This document shows positions 1 through 8,487 of a stretch of DNA of 64,000 nt, in pieces; within the stretch, counting starts at the first letter, position 1; every line of letters starts with the position of its first letter. This DNA comes from CAIYTF01 sp963664845. GTDB taxonomy: Bacteria; Bacteroidota; Ignavibacteria; Ignavibacteriales; Ignavibacteriaceae. The notes below the pieces were generated by a model. It did no database searches, was not told the origin of the DNA, and worked only from the letters and a program-made list of their open reading frames with translations. Both the position numbers and the translations under genes were made by a program. The DNA is taken from the NCBI GenBank assembly GCA_963664845.1, contig OY761615.1:3534001-3598000 (forward strand). The letters run 5' to 3'.

Positions 1-1
1 G

Positions 2-1351
2 TTTGACGCTACCAATGAAATGAATAAAAGCATTACAACCGGTACGACGTCCTTTTTGAAAGACACGACAACGTTTATTTTCAAAGCCGGTAATCCAAGA
101 AATGATACAAAAGTGTCAAGCTTTCAATTCGGTCAGGGTGGAGAGTTCGGTGCCTTTGCGCTTGCCCTCCCCATGAGCGATAAACTGACGCTCGGTTTTG
201 GTGTCTATTATCCGTTCAACCTTTCAACCTCGTTTCAGCTTTCAGGCATGAGCATGAAGCTGCAATCCCTCAAGAAAGTGTCTGGCCAGACCATTAATAT
301 TGATCTTCCGCTTAGCTCCAGTTTCGCGTCGAATTTCGATTTTAATGTTAACTCAATAAGCTTCGGCGGAGCTTATGAAGCAGCGGATACCAAGTTTGGC
401 AAAACACTTGTTGGCTTCTCTCTCAACCGTTATGAAGTTTCAGAATATATTAACCTGAATCTGCGTGTGGATGGTATGCTGGTTATGAAGAGCGCGGAAT
501 ACCACTTTAACGATCCCAATGATCAGAATATTGACTTTGCAAACGGAGAAAGTAATTCATTCTATTACATGGCCAAAGGAAACTTCAAAACCAGCGGTTG
601 GGGATTCAGGTTGAGCGTTATTCAGAAGTTGGAAAAATACAATTTCCTTATCGCCCTAGATGTAGTCCCTCATTTCAAAATGACTGATAACAACATTGTT
701 AATAAAAGCTACCAGCCAAAGTTCTTGACAGGCAGTATCCTCGGGAAAGACGAGAATGCAATGGACATCGTGGTTGATTCGCTCTCTTTGGATAAACCAA
801 ACCTGACGGTAGCCACCAAGAACAGTTTCTCAAACACGGCTGAAACAAGCTATCCTTCAACGTTAACGGTCGGTGGAGATGCAAAAGTCGGAGCATTTAC
901 GTTTGGTCTTAACTTTGTAAAATACCTTACTGATTTTTCCTTCAAAGTTGATAAGTATACTATTGGTAAGAAAATGGACTTCTCCACGAAATTCAGTGTC
1001 GATGTTCAACTTAACGATAAAGTGAAAGGCTGGGGATGGATATTGCTTCCCATCCGTGCATTCCCGTTCTTTGACCTGGACGGCTTTGCATTCCAGTTGT
1101 TCGGTAAAATGACGAAATACAAAAACCCCCGTTACCGTTTTGAAGGCGGTCTTGTTGTTGGTGATGGTATTGCTGAAGGCTTTGCGGATCAGGAACAACA
1201 AAAGAATCTTAAAGATGGACTGGGAATGCCCCTGCCTACCGGCATTGCCATTTCAAGAGAATACACCATTTTTGATAAACTGAATGTTGGTGTGCTTGTC
1301 TTTGGTTTCCCTGATTTCGCGTTCAGATATGGAATTGCGTACGAACTGTAA
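2..1351 (+). CDS. Outer-membrane beta-barrel protein (FadL/OmpP1-like), 5' end missing
   Basis: The reading frame is open to the left edge of the window (residues before the first internal Met at 20 read F-D-A-T-N-E), so the true start and signal peptide lie outside and this is the C-terminal ~449 residues. The chain alternates short polar and aromatic/hydrophobic strands, has many Gly/Asn turns, and ends in an aromatic-rich strand (FAFRYGIAYEL), as expected for an outer-membrane barrel. There are no recognisable enzymatic motifs. The general look (GFGVYYPFNLSTSF) is that of FadL/OmpP1/TodX-type hydrophobic-compound porins of this lineage, but that assignment is inference. It is followed by a clear intrinsic terminator and is transcribed away from the next, oppositely oriented cluster. 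Confidence 0.6.
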   Translation, partial: FDATNEMNKSITTGTTSFLKDTTTFIFKAGNPRNDTKVSSFQFGQGGEFGAFALALPMSDKLTLGFGVYYPFNLSTSFQLSGMSMKLQSLKKVSGQTINIDLPLSSSFASNFDFNVNSISFGGAYEAADTKFGKTLVGFSLNRYEVSEYINLNLRVDGMLVMKSAEYHFNDPNDQNIDFANGESNSFYYMAKGNFKTSGWGFRLSVIQKLEKYNFLIALDVVPHFKMTDNNIVNKSYQPKFLTGSILGKDENAMDIVVDSLSLDKPNLTVATKNSFSNTAETSYPSTLTVGGDAKVGAFTFGLNFVKYLTDFSFKVDKYTIGKKMDFSTKFSVDVQLNDKVKGWGWILLPIRAFPFFDLDGFAFQLFGKMTKYKNPRYRFEGGLVVGDGIAEGFADQEQQKNLKDGLGMPLPTGIAISREYTIFDKLNVGVLVFGFPDFAFRYGIAYEL

Positions 1352-1370
1352 TTAGCCCTACTTTAATATT

Positions 1371-1420
1371 AAGGCTGTCCAAAAGGTCGAATGTTGACTG
1401 GCAGGGCAGCCTTTTTTTAT
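1371..1420 (+). terminator. Intrinsic terminator after the outer-membrane protein gene
   Basis: A 10-bp inverted repeat (aaggctgtcc at 1371-1380, gggcagcctt at 1404-1413, one G-U pair) is followed by a run of T residues. It lies 20 bases after the stop codon at 1351. Confidence 0.8.
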
Positions 1421-1550
1421 TGGATTTATATTGTGGGCAGGTTTGCAGCAGGGAAAATGAATATGAGTTCTTGGGCATCTAAACAGGGAGTGAAATGCTT
1501 TTCTAAATTCCCGATTGTTGAGACCTACTTCTGAATAATTTTCGAAAGTA

Positions 1551-2549
1551 CTATCGCTGAAAATTACCCGAAAGAAATCTGTTTAGATCATAAATATGAT
1601 ACACGTCCTTTGATTTGCGATACAGTCGAAGAGGGATTGTTTTCCAGGTGAACGTATATGCCTGGGCTCCATGCGGATCAATTCCGGGGTATTTAATCTG
1701 AAGACGTGACTTAATTTTTTCAAGTTTTTCAACGTAGGGCAGATAAATCAACTGTAATACTTTATCTGTTAGCGTACGTCTTCCCAATTCAATTGTCCCG
1801 TTAGAGATGAAGCGCAGATAATGAAAGTGATAGAATATTAATTCGAAATCACGCCTGGAGGAATGTTCCATCCCAAAGAGTTTTTCCCCTTCAAGATAGA
1901 TCCGATATTGCTGAACGTTCCATGCTGCAACGCCACCCCCGAGATGTTGCAGTGAATATACACCGTCAAATCGGGTCTCCCAATCGTTCAGATATCCCTG
2001 GTCGCCAAACTTCCCGTCTTCATGCCGGGCATAACACCATTCCAGGCATCGCTCACGCCACCAGACTAAGGCCTTCATTCCCCGCTCGTCATTGTTGAAG
2101 GTTATGAATTGAACACAAAACTTCCCGTTTTTGTCGTCTTTTGCATATTGTGGAGAATACCGGTGTTCAGTCAGTAATATCGACCGGCTGCCAAATTCGG
2201 CAAAAATTGGTTCCGGGGAAGAATAAAAATAAAGATCTGCATCCACGTAGGTACATTGCGGCAGCTTAAATTTTTCCAGGCAATAGAGAATGGATGAGGA
2301 CGTACAGGTCCAGCAGTATTCTGCACGCGATCTGGTCGGCTTTATAGCGAGTAATTTTTCGTCCTCAAATTCATTCAGCGAAATGATAGTGGCGTTTTGT
2401 AATTTTTCATTTTTGAGTATTTCACAGCACTTGTCGTCGAATGCGAATATATACAAGTGAAATTTACCAGCTACAGCATTTAAAGACTCATACATCGCTA
2501 ATCCCCGCGAGAGGTAATTGGTATCAAATAAAGTGCAGTAATTTCTCAT
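1551..2549 (-). CDS. Glycosyltransferase-like protein (GT8-like nucleotide-sugar transferase fold)
   Basis: This 332-residue cytoplasmic protein begins RNYCTLFDTNYLSRGLAMYESL, the opening beta-alpha unit typical of family 8-type glycosyltransferases (a 'find out where it started' strand followed by a helix). A DxD motif (YVDADLYFYSSP, about residues 98-109) is the expected metal and nucleotide-sugar binding site. Later GDQGYLNDW and a conserved GGGVAAWN segment resemble the acceptor side of the same fold. It is the last gene of a three-gene minus-strand cluster after a MetW-like methyltransferase and an FkbM-like protein, with only 2 bp to the gene before it, so a role in modifying or assembling a surface glycan is likely. 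Donor and acceptor cannot be told from the sequence. Confidence 0.65.
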   Translation of the reverse strand: MRNYCTLFDTNYLSRGLAMYESLNAVAGKFHLYIFAFDDKCCEILKNEKLQNATIISLNEFEDEKLLAIKPTRSRAEYCWTCTSSSILYCLEKFKLPQCTYVDADLYFYSSPEPIFAEFGSRSILLTEHRYSPQYAKDDKNGKFCVQFITFNNDERGMKALVWWRERCLEWCYARHEDGKFGDQGYLNDWETRFDGVYSLQHLGGGVAAWNVQQYRIYLEGEKLFGMEHSSRRDFELIFYHFHYLRFISNGTIELGRRTLTDKVLQLIYLPYVEKLEKIKSRLQIKYPGIDPHGAQAYTFTWKTIPLRLYRKSKDVYHIYDLNRFLSGNFQR

Positions 2550-2551
2550 GT

Positions 2552-3502
2552 TCAGCCCAACAGTGATTTAATCTTTTGAGCCACCACAGGAATGAGGCGG
2601 CTAACGGAAATTCTTTTTATTGACTTTCCGGAATCTGCCAATAATCTTGCGAATAGTGCATTTTCAAATGTTTGCACCCCTTTATCCGCAAGCTCATAGG
2701 CAAAACCATGCTGCCCAATAATGGTTGCCATTGCCCATCCAAGTAGCAATTCCCGCTCGGTGTTCAGATTCTTAAAATTGTTAACGTAAAGCATTTCTCC
2801 CCAACCGGGTGCCGGTTTGTGGGAAAATGATATCAGCTTCTTGCGCAATGCACTTGTTGCCAGTTTTGCTAAAACACCGTTTGCTATTCGTTGTGACCCT
2901 TTTACCCGCAGTTCAGCAAGCCAGAATTGTTCCTGACTCATTTGCTTCAGGGTGACAAATAACTTATCCTCTCCTTTATACGCATCAATGAAACCAGGTT
3001 CGAATTCGGCAATGATCATTGATTCCCTGACTTTTTCAGACAGCGAGAGAAACAAATTCAGATCCAGCCCCTGCGAATCCGTCTTAAACCAGTCCACATA
3101 ATCAAGACCGGCTTTTTTTAGTGCATCTGAGAGCAGTAACGATTTCAAGGTGATCTTTCGTTCCACTTTAAATTTCTCGGCAAACGCCCATTGACTCAGA
3201 GATTCAGCGTCCGGTTCGAGAGCACTGGAGCAGAATGGTGATTTGGTCAAATAAAAATCCAGATCACCTGCGATGGAGGGGTGAACCAGCGAGTTAAAGA
3301 CGAGTAATTTTCTGAAAGAAGAATTACCTTTTTCCTCAATATGCAGCTCCCGGTTGTCTGCATCAAAAGCCAGACAAATGGCATAGGGGGCTATTTCCTT
3401 CCAATAACCATGCAATGCGCCTGAGGCCCCAACGTCTATCAGAACAGGGGGTTTGTTTGCAAAAAGAGGTAATGAAAAAACTTCTTTAACTAGTGAGTTC
3501 AT
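2552..3502 (-). CDS. FkbM-like methyltransferase-fold protein
   Basis: A 316-residue protein. LIDVGASGALHGYW (about residues 21-34) is a degenerate SAM-binding motif I of the FkbM type, FDADNREL is the acidic end of strand 2, and DYVDWFKTDSQGLDLNLF (about 135-152) matches the 'K-D-x-x-G-x-x' segment conserved in FkbM proteins. FkbM enzymes methylate hydroxyl groups of sugars or polyketides. Here it is sandwiched between a MetW-like methyltransferase (4-bp overlap at 3499-3502, translational coupling) and a glycosyltransferase (2-bp gap), so a sugar or glycan substrate is the best guess. Some residues of motif I differ from the consensus, so catalytic activity is not certain. Confidence 0.6.
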   Translation of the reverse strand: MNSLVKEVFSLPLFANKPPVLIDVGASGALHGYWKEIAPYAICLAFDADNRELHIEEKGNSSFRKLLVFNSLVHPSIAGDLDFYLTKSPFCSSALEPDAESLSQWAFAEKFKVERKITLKSLLLSDALKKAGLDYVDWFKTDSQGLDLNLFLSLSEKVRESMIIAEFEPGFIDAYKGEDKLFVTLKQMSQEQFWLAELRVKGSQRIANGVLAKLATSALRKKLISFSHKPAPGWGEMLYVNNFKNLNTERELLLGWAMATIIGQHGFAYELADKGVQTFENALFARLLADSGKSIKRISVSRLIPVVAQKIKSLLG

Positions 3503-4170
3503 ATTGTTTTATTCGCAGTAAGTAAAAATACGGGTAAAAGTTGAAAAAGATTGGGCGCAATTTGCTGCATGTACCGCTTCAAGCCCGAAGTAGGGTCGGC
3601 AAAAGCAGCTGCTTTAATACGCAAGCCACCTACTTTTTCAACCAATTCATGAAAATCAGCAATTGATAATTGGTGAATATGGCCGGTGGAATACCAGGAA
3701 TACCCAAAAAGCATTGGCCGGGGCATCCTTCCGTTGGCCAGCATGTCAATCCGGTTCCGGTAAAATCCAAAATTGGGGAATGATATAATCAGGTTGTCCG
3801 CTACCCGTTTCATTTCCGACAGCAGTATTTCCGGATAAGAAACCATCTGAATGGTTACATTGCAAATTGCATAGTCGAAGGATTTGTCTGGAAAGGGTAG
3901 CGGTTCATCAATTTTTCCCTCATTGACATCAAGCCCCTTTTGCCGGCAGGCTGCTACTCCGCTTTTAGAAATTTCAATACCCGAAACAAGCGCCTTTTTC
4001 TGCTCCTTAAGCATTTTGAGCAGCGATCCATTGCCGCACCCAAGATCAATAACCCGGGCATTCTCGCGTATCATGGACGCTATCAGCTTATACTCGGCCC
4101 GGTTTTCCTCAGGGCAGTCGGTATAGTCGTAATTCCGGTTGTCATTAAACTTTGGAGAATTGATATCCAT
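3499..4170 (-). CDS. MetW-like class I SAM-dependent methyltransferase
   Basis: A 223-residue protein with a canonical SAM-binding motif I (VIDLGCGNGSLLKML, about residues 40-54), an acidic strand-2 end (GIEIS), and motif IV/post-I segments (FDYAICNVTIQMVSYPEILLSEMKRV). The region FPNFGFYRNRIDML...GRMPRP...YSWYSTGHIHQLSIADF is the signature of MetW. In many bacteria MetW pairs with MetX in methionine synthesis, but no metX is next to it here. Its partners are an FkbM-like protein and a glycosyltransferase, so I read it as a MetW-family enzyme serving the glycan cluster. It is the first gene of that minus-strand operon. Confidence 0.75.
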   Translation of the reverse strand: MDINSPKFNDNRNYDYTDCPEENRAEYKLIASMIRENARVIDLGCGNGSLLKMLKEQKKALVSGIEISKSGVAACRQKGLDVNEGKIDEPLPFPDKSFDYAICNVTIQMVSYPEILLSEMKRVADNLIISFPNFGFYRNRIDMLANGRMPRPMLFGYSWYSTGHIHQLSIADFHELVEKVGGLRIKAAAFADPTSGLKRYMQQIAPNLFQLLPVFLLTANKTI

Positions 4171-4363
4171 TCACGGCAATGTAATTTATTAGCTGATTCT
4201 TAAAAATACGAAACTTTTCACAGGCGTGGTAATTTCTCTTCCCATTGTGGTCCGTTTCTCACTTTTTTCTGTATTTAATGCTGCTATTTAGTATTTTTCT
4301 GTTCTTGGAATTAAAGCAATTTTTGAATTTCTCCGGTCCGGTGCCGTGAAAAAGGAACAATTT

Positions 4364-4711
4364 ATGAAATTATCAGTGCTTGTGCTTATTGCTATAGTGC
4401 TCTGCCCTTCATTTTATGGACAAACAAAAGATGCGGTGCCTCAGGATAGTGCAACGGGTGTAGCTAGGCTGAATACTCCCGTTGAAAATGTTCAGTTGTT
4501 GCCTGCCGGAGCCAAGACGGCCTGGAACACGGTGTGTCCTGTTATGGATGAAGATGTTGATCCCGCCCTGCCAACTCTTCAGTATAAGGGAAAAGTAATA
4601 GGTGTCTGCTGCAACGTGTGCCTAAAGAAATTCAAGCAGGACCCCGAAAAATATTTCTCGCGCCTCACAGAAGATGGAAAAGCGATCAAGGGGAAGGATA
4701 AAGAAAATTAA
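4364..4711 (+). CDS. Exported YHS-like metal-binding protein
   Basis: A small exported protein, about 115 residues from ATG 4364. A GTG at 4346 in the same frame would add six residues, but AAAGGA sits about 8 bases before 4364 and fits that start better. The N-terminus is a clear signal peptide (LSVLVLIAIVLCPSFYGQ). The mature part ends in a ~45-residue module TVCPVMDEDVDPALP...YKGKVIGVCCNVCLKKF..DPEKY, which has the layout of YHS/TRASH-type metal-binding domains: Cys58 in a CPV motif and Cys82, Cys83 and Cys86 in CCNVC (115-residue numbering). Such domains bind copper or other soft metals or sense them. No metal transporter is adjacent, so the role is open. Confidence 0.65.
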   Translation: MKLSVLVLIAIVLCPSFYGQTKDAVPQDSATGVARLNTPVENVQLLPAGAKTAWNTVCPVMDEDVDPALPTLQYKGKVIGVCCNVCLKKFKQDPEKYFSRLTEDGKAIKGKDKEN

Positions 4712-4756
4712 CCACCCTGCTTTTTATAGTTGGTTGATTCTTCCGGATGATAATTA

Positions 4757-5512
4757 ATGACTGATGAACAAATAAAAATACTCGTTATTGACGATTCTGA
4801 CTTCCTGCGGGAAGCAATTAAAAAATTTCTTGAGGATTACGAATGCGATGTTCTGGTCTCCTCTGATGGTGTCACTGGTATCCAGGCTATTGTAGAAACA
4901 AAACCGAACCTTATTTTTCTCGATCTTCTCCTGCCTACGATAAATGGGATCGACCTGCTTAAGGTGGTTAAAATGTTCGATGAGATAAAGGATATTCCCA
5001 TTATCCTCATGACGGGAAGTAAAGACACCTATCTGATTAATCAATGCCTTGAATTGGGAGTCAGGAAAGTTCTCACCAAACCACTCACCCGTAAGGCCAT
5101 TTTTAATGCGGTTGAGGAAGTTATCGGTGATAAAATTCTTTCCCGGGTCAAGCTGAAAAAGCTTATTGGCGAGCCGGATAAAAAGAAGGAATCAGAAAAA
5201 GAACTAATACGCCCGGTCAACCCATCGCAAATTAAACGTGATCTGGTCCGGTTCTTTATTAAAACCATAGAACGAAAAAAATCGGATATCATTGCATCAC
5301 TGGAAGTAAAGAATGAGATTATGCTTCGTAACATCATGCATGAGCTGAAGGGGACGGGTTCCACTATCGGCTACCCCAGACTCACTCTTCTGGGCGAACA
5401 TCTGGAAAGAAAGATAAAAGATAAAATGAATGAGAATGAGTGGCGTGAAGTTGAAATCTTCACCATGGAAGTTCTCTCAATCCTCGACCTGATTCAGGAT
5501 GAAAACACCTGA
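4757..5512 (+). CDS. Response-regulator receiver fused to an HPt phosphotransfer domain
   Basis: Residues 1-125 form a CheY-like receiver with the acidic pair Asp12/Asp13, phosphoacceptor Asp56, Thr86 and Lys108. After a charged linker (about 135-155) the C-terminal half is a helical HPt module with the phosphorylatable His195 in MHELKGTG, followed by the typical Gly-rich turn. There is no DNA-binding or output enzyme domain. The protein should therefore relay phosphate between receiver and HPt in a multistep phosphorelay. No kinase is next to it; the two histidine kinases in this window are 13 kb and 52 kb away, so its partner is unknown. It stands alone on the plus strand between the YHS-like gene and the DUF4139 gene. 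Confidence 0.85.
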   Translation: MTDEQIKILVIDDSDFLREAIKKFLEDYECDVLVSSDGVTGIQAIVETKPNLIFLDLLLPTINGIDLLKVVKMFDEIKDIPIILMTGSKDTYLINQCLELGVRKVLTKPLTRKAIFNAVEEVIGDKILSRVKLKKLIGEPDKKKESEKELIRPVNPSQIKRDLVRFFIKTIERKKSDIIASLEVKNEIMLRNIMHELKGTGSTIGYPRLTLLGEHLERKIKDKMNENEWREVEIFTMEVLSILDLIQDENT

Positions 5513-5638
5513 TATGTTCCACTGAAACTCACTTGGAAAACTGATCCAGGGAACAAAAAAGTTTTTTTCTCGTCCCATTAGAACAAATAGGGACAGGTAG
5601 CAGCACTTTTACATTTTTTTTACATATGAGGTTCACAC

Positions 5639-6997
5639 ATGAAACGCTCTGAATTCGCATTTTTTCTCGTTGTGTTGTTCAGCTTCAGCTTGTTCAGCCA
5701 AAAGACTGACCCAAAACAAACAGCGATCACCGTATATAATTCCAATATTGCGGTTGTAAAAGACACGCGCTCTTTGAATCTCCCCAAGGGAAATTCCATT
5801 GCCAACCTTATTGATGTTGCTCAATTGATTGACCCCACCACGGTCAGAATCAAATTCAACGGTGAAGTGCTTGAGCAAAACTATCAGTACGATCTGGTCT
5901 CGATGGATAAAATCCTGAAACGTTACATTGATAAAGACATTCAACTTATAAGCGAAAAAGGCGAACTCCTTGAAGGAACGCTGCTCTCGGTATACGGGAA
6001 CCAGGTCGTTTTGAAGAAAAAAGACGTGGGCCTGACCATGCTGCCCGATGTTTCAAAATACCGCTTCGGCGTTGGCGAGCTTCCGGAAGGGCTCATCACA
6101 AAGCCCACACTCCAGTGCTTTTTAAATGCAGAGAAAGCCGGCCAACAGGACGTTGAGCTTTCCTATCAAACTTCGGGCGTTTCCTGGCATGCCGAATACG
6201 TAGCGGTTCTTGACGCGAAGGATAAAGAGATCGATTTGAATTCCTGGGTAAGTGTGCAAAACAACTGCGGCACTACCTTTAAGGATGCACAATTAAAACT
6301 CGTTGCCGGTGATGTGAATATTGTTCAGCCCAAACGGAATGCCGGATACATGGCAGACTATGCAGTGATGGCAAAAACAACCACGCAACAATTCACGGAA
6401 AAGGGCCTGTTTGAATATCACCTCTACAATCTTGAGAGAAAAACAACGCTTTCCAACAATGAGACCAAACAGATTTCCCTGTTCGAAAAGCAGGGTGTTA
6501 AAGTAGATAAAAAATTCCGTTATGATGCCATCGAGTCCGGCGGCGACCAGGAAGACAAAGTTAGCGTAGTCATCCAGTTCGAGAACAAAGAATCCAATAA
6601 CCTTGGCGTTCCTATGCCCAAGGGGAAAGTCAGGATATTCAAATCCGAAGGAAATTCTCTTGAGTTCATTGGTGAGGATGAAATCGATCATACGTCCCGT
6701 GATGAAAGAGTAACACTTAACATTGGTTCAGCCTTTGACATTAAAGCCAAAACGGTTCAGGTAGATTATAAAAAAATCACCGAAAAAGTGTATGAAACCA
6801 CTTATAAGGTTACCGTTAAAAACCACAAAGACGAGGCTGTGAATGTGGAAGTGAAGAAAGATGTTGGATTGCTGTGGACAATGAAAGAAACTTCATTGGA
6901 TTACAAAAAGGAAAACGCCTCCACCATTTTGTTTAACGTTGCGGTGCCGGCAAGAGCTGACAAAGATTTTACGTTCACCATACGCTATCAGTATTGA
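5639..6997 (+). CDS. DUF4139-domain exported protein
   Basis: A 452-residue protein with an N-terminal signal peptide (FAFFLVVLFSFSLFSQ). The mature part begins with AITVYNSNIAVVKDTRSLNLPKG, the typical opening of DUF4139 proteins (N-terminal 'interface' region), and ends with a beta-rich part containing KTVQVDYKKITEKVYETTYKVTVKNHKDEAVNVEV, where DUF4139 lies. Family members are periplasmic or surface proteins of unknown biochemical function, sometimes annotated as mucoidy inhibitor-like. There are no transmembrane helices after the signal, no cysteine cluster and no known catalytic residues. It is monocistronic as far as spacing shows (126 bp upstream, >400 bp downstream), with GAGG a few bases ahead of the ATG. 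Confidence 0.65.
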   Translation: MKRSEFAFFLVVLFSFSLFSQKTDPKQTAITVYNSNIAVVKDTRSLNLPKGNSIANLIDVAQLIDPTTVRIKFNGEVLEQNYQYDLVSMDKILKRYIDKDIQLISEKGELLEGTLLSVYGNQVVLKKKDVGLTMLPDVSKYRFGVGELPEGLITKPTLQCFLNAEKAGQQDVELSYQTSGVSWHAEYVAVLDAKDKEIDLNSWVSVQNNCGTTFKDAQLKLVAGDVNIVQPKRNAGYMADYAVMAKTTTQQFTEKGLFEYHLYNLERKTTLSNNETKQISLFEKQGVKVDKKFRYDAIESGGDQEDKVSVVIQFENKESNNLGVPMPKGKVRIFKSEGNSLEFIGEDEIDHTSRDERVTLNIGSAFDIKAKTVQVDYKKITEKVYETTYKVTVKNHKDEAVNVEVKKDVGLLWTMKETSLDYKKENASTILFNVAVPARADKDFTFTIRYQY

Positions 6998-7045
6998 GAA
7001 GGTTTTAGCATTTTCTGAAGAGGGCTATTAAGTGCTAATTTGAAT

Positions 7046-7078
7046 CCCGGGAAAACAACTTATTCCCGGGCTAAAATT
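7046..7078. repeat. Two short GC-rich hairpins in a 428-bp gene-free stretch (6998-7425)
   Basis: Within this gene-free stretch an 8-bp perfect inverted repeat (cccgggaa 7046-7053 / ttcccggg 7063-7070) lies just after the DUF4139 gene and could terminate or stabilise its transcript, although no T-run follows. About 90 bp further a second one (ttgcccgg 7158-7165 / ccgggcaa 7171-7178) shares the CCCGG core. I see no gene in the rest, which becomes AT-rich towards the next start. Confidence 0.4.
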
Positions 7079-7425
7079 ACAGTGAGCAACTGATTCTCCG
7101 AGGGTACCGGTCTAACCATTCAATGAATGCCGGGATCGATGTGTGATCTGCATCTCTTTTGCCCGGATTAACCGGGCAACATGGAATTTTCGGGTTATTC
7201 TGTCTGTTGTTGTAGTATGGCACTCGTCACTTTGACCATACTATGCGTAATTGAGGGCTATTCAGAAGTATTTTCACTGTTTACACCTGTTTTTGGTCAC
7301 TGGTGTCGCACAGCATGGTTTTCCGGAAAAGTTGTCATTGTTAACTAAATCAATTTGTTTTTTTGGAAAATTTCTTATGTTTACTCAATCAAACTTGAAT
7401 TTAATCACTTAACCCTAATGCACGT

Positions 7426-8376
7426 ATGGAAGTATGTTTTTGGGGTGTTCGGGGTTCAGTCCCGTCACCGCCAACTTCAGCACATCTGAAGAAAAAAATC
7501 AGTCAGGTTCTTGCTTTAGCCGCAGATAAGGATATCTCGACCGAAGCAAAGAGAGAAGCTTTTCTGTCCGGGCTGACCGAAAAGGAGTTGGGCTTTCTTG
7601 GGGGTAATACCCCCTGCGTCGAATTGAGGGTTAAGGATAAAATATTCCTGTTTGATATGGGCACCGGTTTGCGGGAATTTGGCGAACGGTTAATCCGCAC
7701 CATCCCCAAAGAACAAAGTGTTGAACTCCACATTTTCATCGGTCATACACACTGGGATCATATTCAGGGATTTCCCTTTTTTATTCCTGCCTATCGTGAA
7801 AACGTTACCCTGCATTTCTATTTCGTTCATCCCCATGTTAAAGAACGCCTGGAATTGCAGCAGGATTACCGCTTTTTCCCGGTCTCGCTGGAGTTCATGG
7901 CATCCAAAAAGCATTTTCACCAGATCGAAAACAATTCTGAATTCATGATTGATGATATTGTCATCAAAACAACCGAATTGAACCATCCCGGGAAATGCTT
8001 CGCGTACCGGGTTGAATATGAAGGCAAATCGTTCATCTATGCCAGCGATGGCGAGTATAACTATCTACCCAACAATAAGATCAAAAAATATATCGACTTC
8101 TACAAAAATGCCGATATGCTCATTTTTGATGCACCGTTCTCTTTCTCGGAAGAAATTGAAAAAATTAACTGGGGACACAGTTCCGCACTTGTGGGTATCG
8201 ATATTTCAACAAAAGCCAATGTAAAAAAACTGGCGCTTTTCCACCACGCTCCGGAAAATGATGACAACGCGGTGTTCCATTTATTGAAGACTGCCACGGA
8301 ATATAAGGAACAGAACTACATCGAGTCCAATCTCGAAGTGTTCCTTGCCCGTGAAGGCAGCGTGCATACCCTTTAA
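7426..8376 (+). CDS. Metallo-beta-lactamase-fold hydrolase
   Basis: A 316-residue cytoplasmic protein of the MBL fold. The N-terminus (CFWGVRGSVPSPP) is typical of the MBL subgroup that includes PhnP-like and class II phosphodiesterase-like enzymes. The first metal-site motif is HTHWDH (His107, His109, Asp111, His112); NHPG (His near 186) and YASDGEY (Asp near 205) supply the further ligands, and GHSSA comes late in the chain as the final His motif. A two-metal hydrolase acting on a phosphodiester, cyclic nucleotide or similar substrate is expected, but the substrate cannot be read from sequence. It is single and convergent with serC; a bidirectional hairpin separates them. Confidence 0.75.
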   Translation: MEVCFWGVRGSVPSPPTSAHLKKKISQVLALAADKDISTEAKREAFLSGLTEKELGFLGGNTPCVELRVKDKIFLFDMGTGLREFGERLIRTIPKEQSVELHIFIGHTHWDHIQGFPFFIPAYRENVTLHFYFVHPHVKERLELQQDYRFFPVSLEFMASKKHFHQIENNSEFMIDDIVIKTTELNHPGKCFAYRVEYEGKSFIYASDGEYNYLPNNKIKKYIDFYKNADMLIFDAPFSFSEEIEKINWGHSSALVGIDISTKANVKKLALFHHAPENDDNAVFHLLKTATEYKEQNYIESNLEVFLAREGSVHTL

Positions 8377-8380
8377 TAAA

Positions 8381-8415
8381 AAAGGCTGTCCCAATTAAAG
8401 GACAGCCTTTTTCAT
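8381..8415 (+). terminator. Strong intrinsic terminator, probably bidirectional, between the MBL gene and serC
   Basis: An 11-bp perfect stem (aaaggctgtcc 8381-8391 / ggacagccttt 8400-8410) encloses an 8-nt loop, with a T-run after it on the plus strand and an A-run before it, which gives a T-run on the minus strand. It sits 5 bases after the MBL stop and 70 bases beyond the end of serC, so it can end both convergent transcripts. Confidence 0.9.
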
Positions 8416-8487
8416 ATCTGTTTTCGCAAAGTTCTTAAAGCGCACGATCCCCGGCACGCCGGAGATCGTTTTCGCCTGAAACCTTTG

